Shown here piece after piece: positions 45,405 to 54,259 of a stretch of 64,000 nt of DNA. Location of the stretch: the NCBI RefSeq assembly GCF_003966975.1, contig NZ_AP018437.1:1736001-1800000 (forward strand), written 5' to 3'. Under the pieces are notes generated by a model. The model was given only the letters and a program-made list of their open reading frames with translations, ran no database searches and was not told the origin of the DNA. This stretch comes from Pelolinea submarina. GTDB taxonomy: Bacteria; Chloroflexota; Anaerolineae; Anaerolineales; Anaerolineaceae. Each line of letters begins with the position of its first letter. The first letter of the stretch is position 1. A program made the translations under genes and the position numbers.

Positions 45405-45602
45405 AAAATGCTATAACCAAAAAATGAGAATTTTGAACTTGAGTTCAAAATGTTATTTATTTGATGTTCAATTTCACTGGCACGCAGGAGATAGATTTTT
45501 ATACGGTTTTCTTAAAAAGATCATGAAGATGCATCAAAGAGATCGACTAATTGTTAGGTGCCTGAAAAATCCTATGGTATACTCACACCCTACGTGATTT
45601 GC

Positions 45603-45631
45603 TTGACACGTTAACGTGTATTGGGTAGAAT
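45603..45631 (+). promoter_or_regulatory. Promoter of the tRNA-Ala pair
   Basis: TTGACA (45603-45608), 17-base spacer, TAGAAT (45626-45631), 19 bases before the first tRNA. It is the strongest sigma-70-type match in this part of the window. No other promoter was seen before the T-box. Confidence 0.8.
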
Positions 45632-45650
45632 TTCCCCTGCCCATAAACAA

Positions 45651-45723
45651 GGGCCTGTAGCGCAGTTGGGAGCGCGCGTCAATCGCACTGACGAGGTCGA
45701 GGGTTCGAATCCCTCCAGGTCCA
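45651..45723 (+). tRNA. tRNA-Ala (anticodon CGC)
   Basis: Cloverleaf folds by eye: acceptor GGGCCTG/CAGGTCC with the G3-U70 pair that marks alanine tRNAs, D stem GCGC/GCGC, anticodon stem CGTCA/TGACG with loop ATCGCAC, TpsiC loop TTCGAAT, and discriminator A. 3' CCA is not encoded. Confidence 0.93.
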
Positions 45724-45739
45724 CTGGGTAAGACAATTA

Positions 45740-45812
45740 GGGCCCATAGCGCAGTTGGGAGCGCGTCTCAATGGCATTGAGAAGGTCGAGAGTTCGAATC
45801 TCTCTGGGTCCA
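45740..45812 (+). tRNA. tRNA-Ala (anticodon GGC)
   Basis: Acceptor GGGCCCA/TGGGTCC with G3-U70, D stem GCGC/GCGC, anticodon stem TCTCA/TGAGA with loop ATGGCAT, T loop TTCGAAT, discriminator A. It is a tandem relative of the preceding gene, 16 bases away. CCA is not encoded. Confidence 0.93.
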
Positions 45813-45821
45813 CTTTAAAAG

Positions 45822-46068
45822 CTGAAGAGGAGTAATAGGCCATCCGCCAGCGAATCGGGAAAACAAGGTGCAAGCCCGGTCATGGTGTCCGCGGAACACA
45901 AGCGGCCGAACTCGCCTCAAAGCCCCGTGGGGCAGGCTGACACAGTGAAAATAGTAGCCGTGTCCGGGTGTGCCCGTTACAGCGAAACTGAGGTGGCTCG
46001 TAAGTTGAGCAACCAGGGTGGTACCGCGGAGAATGCCTTCGTCCCTGAGGACGAAGGATTATTTTTTT
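45822..46068 (+). promoter_or_regulatory. Leucine T-box leader with terminator
   Basis: tRNA-sensing transcriptional switch before leuS. The conserved T-box AGGGTGGTACCGCG lies at 46015-46028. The terminator CCTTCGTCC/GGACGAAGG with T-run is at 46036-46068. The Stem I region has GAAGAGGAGTAATAG at its base and AAGGTGCAAGCCCGG at its tip. The likely specifier is CTC (Leu) in GAACTCGCC, matching the downstream gene. It begins about 10 bases after the second tRNA-Ala. Confidence 0.93.
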
Positions 46069-46087
46069 AACAACAAGAGGATAATGA

Positions 46088-48541
46088 ATGGCAGAACCAA
46101 TCGAACGATATATACCGGCAAATATTGAATCCAAGTGGCAGAAACGATGGGAAGAGGACGGCCTGTACCATGCCGACATTGATAAGAGCAAGAAGAAGTA
46201 TTATGCGCTTACCATGCTGCCTTATCCCTCCGGCAATCTGCATATCGGCCACTGGTATGCCATGACGCCTTCGGACGCGCACGCGCGTTTCAAACGCATG
46301 CAGGGCTACAACGTCATGTTCCCCATGGGATTCGACGCGTTCGGCCTGCCGGCGGAGAACGCCGCCATCCAGCGCAATATCCATCCCAAGGAATGGACCT
46401 ACGATAACATTGCCAACATGCGCAAACAGCTGCGCAGCATGGGCGCCATGTTCGACTGGCGCCGCGAGGCGGTTTCTGCCGACCCTGAATATTACCGCTG
46501 GTCGCAGTGGTTCTTTGTGCAGTTGATGAAAAACAACCTGGCTTACCGCAAGATGTCGCCGGTGGACTGGTGCCCGAATTGCAATACCACCCTGGCACGC
46601 GAGCAGGTGTGGGGCGAAGACCGCCATTGCGAACGCTGCAAGACGCCGGTTATCAAAAAGGACCTGAACCAGTGGTTCTTCAAGATTACCAACTATGCCG
46701 ATGAACTACTGAAATTCGACCAGATCGACTGGCCCGAACCGGTGGAATTGCTGCAAACCAACTGGATCGGCAAATCCAAGGGCGCTTCCGTAGTATTTAC
46801 AACCGAGCAGGGCGATCCGCTGGAAGTGTTCACCACGCGCCCGGATACGCTGTGGGGCGTGACCTTTATGGTGCTGGCTCCCGAGCATCCGCTGGTGGAA
46901 AAACTGACCACTCCCGAACAAAAAGCGGAGGTGGACGCTTATGTGAACGAGGCTGTGCGCCAAACGGAAATCCAGCGCGAAGCCACCGATAAAGAAAAAT
47001 CCGGCGTGTTCAGCGGCGGTTATGCCATCAACCCGGTCAACGGTGAACGCGTGCCGGTGTGGGTGGCCGATTACGTCCTGATGACTTACGGCACAGGCGC
47101 CATCATGGGCGTTCCTGCGCACGACCAGCGCGACTTTGACTTCGCGCGCAAGTTCGGTTTGGATGTGCGCGTAGTCATCCAGCCGGATGACATGGAAAAA
47201 CTGGACGGCGCCACCATGCCAACCGCGGTACCCGCGGAAGGCACTGTGGTCAACTCCGGCCCGCTGAACGGTACACCCGGCGCTGAAGCTATCGGCAAGG
47301 CCATTGAATTCATTGAGGCAAAGGGCGTCGGCAAGGGCGCGGTCACGTACCGCATCCGCGACTGGCTAATCTCGCGCCAGCGTTATTGGGGCGCGCCCAT
47401 CCCGGTGGTGTTCTGCCCGAAGTGCGGCGCGGTGCCTGTTCCGGAAGACCAACTGCCGGTGATGCTGCCGGATGATGTGGAATGGCGGCCGACCGGCGAA
47501 AGCCCCTTGAAGCTGCATCCCACCTGGCGCTTCACCACCTGCCCGGTATGCGGCGGGGAAGCCGAACGCGAAACGGATACCATGGACACCTTCATGTGCT
47601 CCTCCTGGTACCACCTGGCTTACCTGAGCCCCAAGAATCCGGATTGGCCTTTCAAACAGGATGAATATGACTACTGGATGCCGGTGGATTGCTATACCGG
47701 CGGCGTGGAACATGCCACCATGCACCTGATTTACACGCGTTTCTTCCACAAAGCTTTCCGCGACCTGGGCGTCACCAAGGGCGATGAACCCATGCTGCAG
47801 CTGCGCAACCAGGGCCAGATTCTGGGCCCGGACGGCCAGCGCATGAGCAAGTCGCGCGGCAATGTGGTTGACCCGGATGAACAGGTGCGGCTGTACGGCG
47901 CGGACACGGTGCGCTCGTACCTGATGTTCGGTTACCGCTGGCAGATCGGCGGCCCGTGGGATCCGGGCAACATTCAGGGTTCACACCGCTGGTTGGGCCG
48001 TGTCTGGTCCATCTTCCAGGAAGAAGGAAAAACTGCCAAAGATACCAAAGCGCTGGACCGCAAGCTGCGCCGCAAGGTGCACCAGACTTTGAAATCGGTC
48101 GGTACCGACTTCGAACGCTTTGAGTTCAACACCGTCGTTTCCGCCCTGATGGAATTGTTGAATGAAATGGCTGCCATCAAGGACGCCGGCGGCTGGAACA
48201 CGCCTGCCTGGAATGAGGCGGTGGATATTTACCTGCGCATGATGGCGCCGGTAGCCCCGCACATTTCCGAAGAACTATGGGCGCGCTTTGGCAAACCCTA
48301 TTCCATTCACCAGCAGCCCTGGCCGGAATACGATGAAGCCGCGGCCGCTGAAGATGAAATCGAGTTGGTGCTGCAGGTGAACGGCAAGGTGCGCGACAAG
48401 ATCGTTGTGGCGGTGGACATCACCGAAGCGCAAGCCAAAGAGCTGGCCCTGGCCAGCGAAGCCATCCAGAAGCAGTTGGACGGCAAAGCCCCGCGCAAGG
48501 TGATCTACGTACCCGGACGCCTGGTCAACATCGTCGGCTAG
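46088..48541 (+). CDS. leuS: Leucyl-tRNA synthetase
   Basis: Class I synthetase, 817 residues, bacterial LeuRS length. The HIGH motif is in PYPSGNLHIGHWYAM (about 39-53). The editing domain has TRPDTLWGVTFMVLAPEH (about 249-266) and TYGTGAIMGVPAHDQRD (about 335-351). KMSKS is seen as RMSKSRGNVV (about 580-589). Zinc-type cysteines CPNC...CERC near 158-184 and a second set near 437 are present. The anticodon domain is C-terminal. It is controlled by the T-box leader. Confidence 0.97.
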   Translation: MAEPIERYIPANIESKWQKRWEEDGLYHADIDKSKKKYYALTMLPYPSGNLHIGHWYAMTPSDAHARFKRMQGYNVMFPMGFDAFGLPAENAAIQRNIHPKEWTYDNIANMRKQLRSMGAMFDWRREAVSADPEYYRWSQWFFVQLMKNNLAYRKMSPVDWCPNCNTTLAREQVWGEDRHCERCKTPVIKKDLNQWFFKITNYADELLKFDQIDWPEPVELLQTNWIGKSKGASVVFTTEQGDPLEVFTTRPDTLWGVTFMVLAPEHPLVEKLTTPEQKAEVDAYVNEAVRQTEIQREATDKEKSGVFSGGYAINPVNGERVPVWVADYVLMTYGTGAIMGVPAHDQRDFDFARKFGLDVRVVIQPDDMEKLDGATMPTAVPAEGTVVNSGPLNGTPGAEAIGKAIEFIEAKGVGKGAVTYRIRDWLISRQRYWGAPIPVVFCPKCGAVPVPEDQLPVMLPDDVEWRPTGESPLKLHPTWRFTTCPVCGGEAERETDTMDTFMCSSWYHLAYLSPKNPDWPFKQDEYDYWMPVDCYTGGVEHATMHLIYTRFFHKAFRDLGVTKGDEPMLQLRNQGQILGPDGQRMSKSRGNVVDPDEQVRLYGADTVRSYLMFGYRWQIGGPWDPGNIQGSHRWLGRVWSIFQEEGKTAKDTKALDRKLRRKVHQTLKSVGTDFERFEFNTVVSALMELLNEMAAIKDAGGWNTPAWNEAVDIYLRMMAPVAPHISEELWARFGKPYSIHQQPWPEYDEAAAAEDEIELVLQVNGKVRDKIVVAVDITEAQAKELALASEAIQKQLDGKAPRKVIYVPGRLVNIVG

Positions 48542-48581
48542 TTCGACTGAATAGTAATTAAAGATTTGTGAGGTAAAGATA

Positions 48582-49196
48582 ATGATTACAACGGAGTTTT
48601 TGCTTACCTCATTGGCTGTTATCTTGATCCCGGGCACGGGCGCGATTTACACCATTACCACCGGGATCACGCATAAAGGACGCGCCAGCCTGGCGGCCGC
48701 CTTCGGCTGCACCCTGGGCATCCTGCCGCACATCCTGTCCAGTGTGCTGGGGCTGTCGGCCATCCTCAACATGAGCGCGCACATCTTTTCGGCCATCAAA
48801 ATGGTGGGTGCGGCTTATTTGCTTTATCTGGCCTGGAACATGTGGCGCGAAGCCGGAAAGTTGGAATTCAAACAGGAAGGGCAGGAGGCTGACGCGGGTC
48901 AAATCATTTTGAAGGCCATTACCATCAACTTGCTCAATCCCAAATTGACCCTGTTCTTCTTTTCCTTCCTGCCGTTGTTCATCACGGATAACGCAAGCTC
49001 CCCGACCATGGAAATGCTGGTGTTGAGTATGGTATTCATGGGCTTGACTCTGATTGTGTTTGCCCTGTATGGCTTGCTGGCCAGCAGCATCCGCACCTAT
49101 TTGTTGAACTCATCCCGCGCGGTAAAACGCATGCAGCAGGCTTTTGCCGTGGTCATTGCGGCTTTCGCGGTCAAGCTAGCGCTGACGGATCAATAG
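48582..49196 (+). CDS. LysE/RhtB-family amino-acid exporter
   Basis: 204 residues, six TM helices. It opens ITTEFLLTSLAVILIPGTGAIYTITTGI, the family start with the PGP-like PGTG motif, followed by GFAAAxGxxxG-like AAAFGCTLGILPHI. NLLNPKLTLFFFSFLPLF near 123 is the second conserved block. Known members export lysine, homoserine, threonine or leucine; the substrate is unknown here. GAGGTAAAG ribosome site. It follows leuS by 40 bases and ends at a terminator. Confidence 0.88.
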   Translation: MITTEFLLTSLAVILIPGTGAIYTITTGITHKGRASLAAAFGCTLGILPHILSSVLGLSAILNMSAHIFSAIKMVGAAYLLYLAWNMWREAGKLEFKQEGQEADAGQIILKAITINLLNPKLTLFFFSFLPLFITDNASSPTMEMLVLSMVFMGLTLIVFALYGLLASSIRTYLLNSSRAVKRMQQAFAVVIAAFAVKLALTDQ

Positions 49197-49214
49197 GCAT
49201 AACAATTTCCTGAC

Positions 49215-49252
49215 AAAAAAGAAACAGCAGATTAAATATCTGCTGTTTTTCT
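49215..49252 (+). terminator. Terminator after the LysE-type gene
   Basis: AACAGCAGAT, loop TAAAT, ATCTGCTGTT then TTTCTT; A-rich left flank. Confidence 0.85.
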
Positions 49253-49356
49253 TAAAATTTTATTAGCGCGGAGTCTTTACTGACACAAAGCGTTTACCCT
49301 GGCACGATACTTGTAACATAAAAGGTGACGAATTATTAATATTAAGGAACCCTTTT

Positions 49357-49959
49357 ATGATATCTGGAATTGATTTATCAGATAAAAATGGCGCGGCCGA
49401 CTGGACCCTGTTTGGCAATGGGGACGTCAATTTTGTGTTTATCAAGGCCAGCGAAGCTTTGGACAGCATTGACCCGATGTACAATACCAATATGCAGAAG
49501 GCACAGGATTACGGCATCCTGGCGGGCGCTTACCATTGGCTGCACCCCAATTTGCACGTCGGCCAGCAGGCCGAAACGTTCCTGAATACGGTTGGCAACT
49601 TCAAAGGCATGCTGCCGCCGGTGGTCTGCCTGGAAACCCACCGCACCAACCTTAACGATATGGATAAAAATGTACGGACTTTTATAGAATTGCTCGAATC
49701 AGCCTTGAAGGTAAAACCCATCATTTACACATCTGAATCCTACTGGAAGACCTATCTTCCGGAATCGGATTGGGGCTGTGAATATCCTTTGTGGCTGGAT
49801 AAACCCGGCAGCATCTGGCCCAGCCAGATGTGGCCGTGGGCCGGCTGGACATTCTGGCAGTATTCTTACCAGGCCCGGCTGCCCGGTATTGCTACCAACC
49901 TGGGACTGAACTGGTTCAACGGTTCCGTTACCGAATTAAATAATATGGTGATTCAGTAA
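49357..49959 (+). CDS. GH25 muramidase-like protein, catalytic Asp replaced
   Basis: 200 residues with the GH25 lysozyme layout: GIDLSDKNGAADW (residues 4-16, first Asp), FIKASEA, AYHWLHPN, then MLPPVVCLETHR (near 86-97). The family has D-x-E there (catalytic Asp and Glu). Here the Asp is Cys, while the paralogue at 49972 has LDLE. PIIYTSESYWKTYL and WPWAGWTFWQYS are kept. No signal peptide. The ribosome site is AAGGAA. It is probably a GH25 fold with altered or lost activity (inference). Confidence 0.82.
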   Translation: MISGIDLSDKNGAADWTLFGNGDVNFVFIKASEALDSIDPMYNTNMQKAQDYGILAGAYHWLHPNLHVGQQAETFLNTVGNFKGMLPPVVCLETHRTNLNDMDKNVRTFIELLESALKVKPIIYTSESYWKTYLPESDWGCEYPLWLDKPGSIWPSQMWPWAGWTFWQYSYQARLPGIATNLGLNWFNGSVTELNNMVIQ

Positions 49960-49971
49960 AGGAGGCGCTGC

Positions 49972-50907
49972 ATGATTCCCGGAGTTGACGTATCCCATTG
50001 GCAGGTTGAAATTGACTGGAGCGAAGCGAAACGCGCCGGTGTGAAATTTGCTTTTCTTAAAGCCACCGAGTTTCCCGATAAAAAAACCACCTTGTACATC
50101 GATGAACGCTTGTACGAGAATATTCAAGGTTGCGCGGAAAACGGCATTTACTGGAGCGCCTATCACTTTTTCCGCACGCACATCGACCCTATCATCCAGG
50201 CGCAGGTATTCGTGGAAACCGTGGGCCAATTCACCAGTCTGCCGCCTGTGCTGGACTTGGAAGTGGCCGGCAGTAAAGGCGAAAAATTGAACTTGAAAGT
50301 ACAGCAGTTCCTCGGTGAAGTGGAACGGCTGACCAACCGCAAGCCGATTATTTATACCAGCGGCGGTTTCTGGCGCAGCTACATGATGTACGAAAAACGC
50401 ATCCATGCGGATTGGGCGCGCGAGTATCCTTTATGGATGGCGCAGTACACCACACTGTGGCCAACACCGCTGTACCCCTGGGCGGGTTGGGACTTCTGGC
50501 AGTACTCCGACAAAGGCACGCTGCCGGGATTCAAAACCCACATGGACCTGAACTGGTTCAACGGGTCGGAAGAAGAATTAGTGGCGCGTTTTGACGTGGG
50601 CAACGGCGCTTATACACTGCCCGCGGCCGCGCTGGCCAGTGAGGAAGAGGCGGATGCGGCTCTTGAGGCCGAGGAAGCGGATGCCAAACTGTTGGAATTT
50701 GAATCCATGAAGCGTGTGGATTTGAACTATCGCGGAGATTATCAGGAACCTTCACAGGGCGGCAAGCGCTACTTTGCCAGCGGACGCCGGCCCAAAGAGT
50801 ATATGATCCCGACCGGCCAACCCGCCGCGCATTCGCGCATGTCGTCCGAAGAACGGCGCTGGGTGCGTTCCTATTTCATCGATAAAGCCGTCCGGCAGGG
50901 GAGCTAA
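49972..50907 (+). CDS. GH25 muramidase with acidic C-terminal extension
   Basis: 311 residues. The GH25 domain spans about 1-200: GVDVSHWQVEIDW, FLKATEFPDK, SAYHFFRTH, LPPVLDLEVAGSK (catalytic D-L-E), PIIYTSGGFW and WAGWDFWQYSDKG. The last 110 residues are an acidic Ala/Glu-rich stretch followed by a basic tail. No signal peptide is visible, so export would need another route. AGGAGG ribosome site, 12 bases after the first GH25 gene: a tandem duplication with divergence. Confidence 0.86.
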   Translation: MIPGVDVSHWQVEIDWSEAKRAGVKFAFLKATEFPDKKTTLYIDERLYENIQGCAENGIYWSAYHFFRTHIDPIIQAQVFVETVGQFTSLPPVLDLEVAGSKGEKLNLKVQQFLGEVERLTNRKPIIYTSGGFWRSYMMYEKRIHADWAREYPLWMAQYTTLWPTPLYPWAGWDFWQYSDKGTLPGFKTHMDLNWFNGSEEELVARFDVGNGAYTLPAAALASEEEADAALEAEEADAKLLEFESMKRVDLNYRGDYQEPSQGGKRYFASGRRPKEYMIPTGQPAAHSRMSSEERRWVRSYFIDKAVRQGS

Positions 50908-50932
50908 GGCAGACACCCTTGCAAACAATAAA

Positions 50933-50970
50933 GCGAGAGAGCGCTTGGCGCTCCCTCGTTTTTTTTTGTC
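50933..50970 (+). terminator. Terminator after the GH25 pair
   Basis: CGAGAGAGCGC, loop TTG, GCGCTCCCTCG (one mismatch) followed by nine T. Confidence 0.85.
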
Positions 50971-51018
50971 CAAGGATTTCGGCTGGACAATTCCCTTTGG
51001 GGAAGGTGCAGCAGAAAA

Positions 51019-51915
51019 TTAATCTACCAGCGGCAGCCCGCCGGTCTGGCAGCGCACGCGGTAAACCGCTGAGCTGCAAGCAATGTAAAGCGATTGCAAA
51101 TCGTCGTCGCCCCAAGCCAAGTTGGAGGTCTTATCGGGCAGGTATATGCGTCCAAGCAGGTCGCCCTGCGGGTTGAAGACCCACACGCCGCCCGGGCCGG
51201 TGCTGAACAGGTTGCCGTGCTTGTCAAACTTCATGCCGTCCGGTCGTCCGACCTTGCCGTCGTCCCATAATTCCACCCAAATGCATCCGCCGCTGATCTC
51301 CCAGTTTTCACCGATCTGGAAAACACGGATGTGCTGGCGGACCGTGTCGATGACGTAGAGCTGTTTTTCATCCAACGAAAGGGCCAGCCCGTTGGGGCGC
51401 TCGAAAGAATCGGTAACCAATTCCAATTCGCCGCCGTCCGGAGGCAGGCGATAAACGCCCTGGAAGGCCAGTTCAGCCTCCGCAGGACCGCCGTTGCCCT
51501 CGCGCAGGCCGTAGATGGGGTCGGTGAAAATAATAGAGCCGTCGCTGGCCGCAATGATGTCATTGGGAGAATTGAGCTTCTTTCCCCCGAAATGGGACGC
51601 TACTACCTGCGGTTCCGCGCCTTCCTTCGTGACGCTCACAGCGCGGGTGCGGTGCTCGCAGGCAATCAGGTCGCCCTGACGGTTGAAGGTCAGGCCGTTG
51701 GGGAAACCGGCCGGGTGGCGGAAAGGCTCCAGTCCTTTTTCCTGCGACCAGGAATAGATGGTGTCGGCGGGGATGTCGGAGAATAACAGGCGGCTATGGC
51801 GCGCGTCCCATAAAGGACCTTCGGTAAAGACGAGACCATCAGCGATGGTCTCTATGCTCGTATCAGGGGAAATCAATTGGTTAAATTCTTGGCGGACGGC
51901 TTCTATACTATTCAT
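51019..51915 (-). CDS. SMP-30/gluconolactonase family beta-propeller
   Basis: 298 residues, six-bladed propeller lactonase type. The metal-site residues are seen as FTEGPLWD (Glu near 32), KKLNSPNDIIAASDGSIIFTDP (Asn near 116, Asp near 130) and RPNGLALSLDEKQLYVIDT (Asn and Asp), then GRPDGMKFDKHGNLF. Known members hydrolyse sugar lactones; here the substrate is unknown. The start is 14 bases downstream of the pncB stop on the same strand. Confidence 0.88.
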   Translation of the reverse strand: MNSIEAVRQEFNQLISPDTSIETIADGLVFTEGPLWDARHSRLLFSDIPADTIYSWSQEKGLEPFRHPAGFPNGLTFNRQGDLIACEHRTRAVSVTKEGAEPQVVASHFGGKKLNSPNDIIAASDGSIIFTDPIYGLREGNGGPAEAELAFQGVYRLPPDGGELELVTDSFERPNGLALSLDEKQLYVIDTVRQHIRVFQIGENWEISGGCIWVELWDDGKVGRPDGMKFDKHGNLFSTGPGGVWVFNPQGDLLGRIYLPDKTSNLAWGDDDLQSLYIACSSAVYRVRCQTGGLPLVD

Positions 51916-51929
51916 AAGATTGGTTCGGT

Positions 51930-53486
51930 TTATCCTTTCGTACCGTTTGTATATTGGAAAATCAACTCTTCTTTTAAATTCCAGAGTTTATCGGTCAAGG
52001 AAACGTGGTAATTATGGGGGTTCATTAAACGCCTCACGCCGGAATGCAGGCGCTGGATGTCATCTGCGCGTGTCTGGCGGATTTGCTCCAGGGTGGGGAA
52101 TTCATACACCAGCTTGCCATCCTCCAGGATGGTTTCGTGCAGCTTCTCTACTTTGGATATCTGGGCGCAGTTCAGCACGCGCTGCTTGGTTTGATCGGTG
52201 GGATGATGCAGGTGAATGGCTTCCAGGTGGCAAAGGTCCTCGCCTTCCAGGCTGAGTACATCCGCGATGGCTTTTTGCGATTGGTCGTATAAACGCCAGA
52301 TTTTCTTGTAGCCCGGGTTAAGCGTCTTTTCGGGATTCTCGGAGATCTTGATGGCCGGCACCCAGGCATTATCCTGCTGCATAGCCACCAGCTTAAAAAC
52401 ACCGTCCAGCGCGGGATCGCCTTCGGAGGTGATCAGGCGCGTGCCTACACCGTAAGCCAGGCGGCTGATGAGATTATCCGCATCCAGTCCGTAACGCGCG
52501 GATTCTTCTTTAATTTGGGTGATGATCTGCCAGATGACCAGCTCGTCCATCTGGTTGGAGAGCACGATCTTGGTGTCCGGGAAACCGGCTTTATTCAGCA
52601 TCAGCGCGGCCTGAATGGTCAGGAAGGCCAGGTCGCCGGAGTCCATGCGGATACCGACCGGTTTGTGACCCTGGGCTTTGAGCTTTTCAAAGACCTTGAT
52701 GGCATTGGGAATGCCGCTGTTGAGCGTGTCGTAGGTATCCACCAGCAGGATGCAGGCATCCGGATAGGATTCGGCATAAGCCTCGAAAGCGTCCAGCTCC
52801 GTGCCGCCCATGGCCACGATGGCCTGGATCATGCTGTGCGCGTGCGTGCCGCTGGGCTGGTAGCCCAATACCGCCGAAGCGCCGACGTTGGAGGTGCCGG
52901 CCGCGCCGCCGATGATGGCTGCCCGCGCGCCGGCAAACCCGGAGCGATCCTGGGCGCGGCGCAGACCGAATTCCAGCATGGCCTGGCCCATGCCGCTTTC
53001 ATAAATACGCGCGGCTTTGGTGGCGATCAGGGTTTGGTAATTCAGGTGATTGAGCAGGGAGGTTTCAATTAATTGGGCGAAAATCAGCGGACCCTCTACG
53101 ATGGCGTTGGGCACGTAAGGATGGATCACGCGTCCCTCGGGCACGGCGCGCAGGGTCAGGCCGGTGGCTACCGATTGGCCCTGAAGGTATTTGAGAAATT
53201 CGGGGGTAAACATCGCGCGCCCGTTGGCGTCTTTCAGGTTGCGCAGGTAATCAATCTCGGATTCCTTGAAATAGGCTTCCGAGACCCAATCCATAAACGT
53301 TTCCAGACCGGCATTAACGCAATATCCGGCTTGATGGATGCCGTAATCGGGGTAAGACCGAAAGAAGTAATCGAACTGGGCTTTAGATTCGTGAATGCCC
53401 ATGCGGTGATAAACTTGTGCCATGGTGAGCTGGTAAAAGTCGGTAAAGAGCACACCCTCGGCGAACTGCTGCTGTTGTGATTTCAT
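51930..53486 (-). CDS. pncB: Nicotinate phosphoribosyltransferase
   Basis: 518 residues; first step of NAD salvage, joining nicotinate and PRPP. Landmarks: GVLFTDFYQLTMAQVYHRMG at the start, then FFRSYPDYGIHQAGYCVNAG near 42. FGLRRAQDRSGFAGARA near 172 is the substrate region. QPSGTHAHSMIQA near 210 contains the phosphorylated His region, and GIRMDSGDLAFL near 278 binds the phosphoribosyl group. Divergent from mobB; the 133-base gap has a TATAAT on each strand. Confidence 0.94.
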   Translation of the reverse strand: MKSQQQQFAEGVLFTDFYQLTMAQVYHRMGIHESKAQFDYFFRSYPDYGIHQAGYCVNAGLETFMDWVSEAYFKESEIDYLRNLKDANGRAMFTPEFLKYLQGQSVATGLTLRAVPEGRVIHPYVPNAIVEGPLIFAQLIETSLLNHLNYQTLIATKAARIYESGMGQAMLEFGLRRAQDRSGFAGARAAIIGGAAGTSNVGASAVLGYQPSGTHAHSMIQAIVAMGGTELDAFEAYAESYPDACILLVDTYDTLNSGIPNAIKVFEKLKAQGHKPVGIRMDSGDLAFLTIQAALMLNKAGFPDTKIVLSNQMDELVIWQIITQIKEESARYGLDADNLISRLAYGVGTRLITSEGDPALDGVFKLVAMQQDNAWVPAIKISENPEKTLNPGYKKIWRLYDQSQKAIADVLSLEGEDLCHLEAIHLHHPTDQTKQRVLNCAQISKVEKLHETILEDGKLVYEFPTLEQIRQTRADDIQRLHSGVRRLMNPHNYHVSLTDKLWNLKEELIFQYTNGTKG

Positions 53487-53619
53487 ACTACCTCTAGATT
53501 AAATTTACTGCGCTTCCACGCAGCATTGCATTAGATTCATGTTAATAATAAATCAGCCATTATTATACGAGTGTTGGGCGAGGTTGACTGTATAATTTGG
53601 TAAGAAGCGGAGGAAATGC
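53487..53619. promoter_or_regulatory. Divergent promoter region pncB / mobB
   Basis: TATAAT for mobB at 53591-53596 (plus) and TATAAT for pncB at 53562-53567 (minus). -35 boxes are weak on both strands. The mobB site is followed by GGAGGAAATGC-ATG, a strong Shine-Dalgarno. Confidence 0.45.
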
Positions 53620-54078
53620 ATGCCGGAAACCCCTGAAAAAGACACCCAAGCAGCCGTGATCGGCTTTTACGGCTATTCCGACAGCGGCAAGACCACCCTG
53701 ATAGAGCGCTTGATTGGTGATTTACGTGCCGAGGAGTTGCGTGTGGCAGCCGTCAAGCTGAGCGAGCAGGCCCTCAGCCTGGACCAGCCCGGTAAGGATA
53801 GCGACCGTTATGCCCAGGCCGGCGCGAACGGTGTAGCGCTGGCGGGACAGGGCGAAACAGGCTTTCGCTTCCCGGAACGTCTGGACTTGCGTACCATCCT
53901 GCGCGTGCTGGCGGAAGTCAGCGCGCCGGACGTGATCCTGGTGGAAGGGGCGGAGGAGGACTTCGTGCCCAAGGTGCGCCTGGGGGACAAGGCCCTGCGC
54001 GCGAACACAATTTGGACTTACGATGGGGATTACGATCGATTAATGAAAATAATTCACGATATCATCAAAAAGGAGTGA
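53620..54078 (+). CDS. mobB: Molybdopterin-guanine dinucleotide biosynthesis protein MobB
   Basis: 152-residue P-loop GTPase. GFYGYSDSGKTTLIERLI (about 15-32) is the MobB Walker A (usual form GxxxSGKTTL). DRYAQAGANGVALAG near 66 and VILVEGAEEDFVPKV near 105 match the family. It ends in KIIHDIIKKE. A 50-residue gene follows after 3 bases, and a decayed copy of this C-terminus stands at 55135. Assists molybdenum cofactor nucleotide attachment (MobA partner not in the window). Confidence 0.88.
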   Translation: MPETPEKDTQAAVIGFYGYSDSGKTTLIERLIGDLRAEELRVAAVKLSEQALSLDQPGKDSDRYAQAGANGVALAGQGETGFRFPERLDLRTILRVLAEVSAPDVILVEGAEEDFVPKVRLGDKALRANTIWTYDGDYDRLMKIIHDIIKKE

Positions 54079-54081
54079 GCC

Positions 54082-54234
54082 ATGTATGAAATCAAAATTA
54101 CGGTGAATGGGGAAGAAATTGAATTGAGCGGCTTTCCGGGCGAGATCATCAGCGAGACAATCGTCGCCATGCTCAAGACGCTACGCGGGGTGGACGAGAT
54201 TGAAAATGCAGTAGTTCAAATTGAGAAAAATTAA
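54082..54234 (+). CDS. 50-residue protein downstream of mobB (copy 1)
   Basis: Short acidic protein beginning MYEIKITVNGEEIELSGFP, then a helix with ISETIVAMLKTLRGVDE. AAAAGGAG lies 6-11 bases before ATG. The predicted shape is beta-hairpin then helix. A second copy at 55215 is nearly identical over residues 11-35. Not a recognised family. The tight link to mobB suggests a role with it or with its product (inference). Confidence 0.7.
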   Translation: MYEIKITVNGEEIELSGFPGEIISETIVAMLKTLRGVDEIENAVVQIEKN

Positions 54235-54259
54235 TAGAATTATTCAAAGGGGATAAGAA

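Noticed and set aside
45391..45597. 68-codon frame after the single-TM gene
   Set aside because: Overlaps the upstream gene end, has no ribosome site and no similarity to a known fold. It precedes the tRNA promoter and looks like chance.
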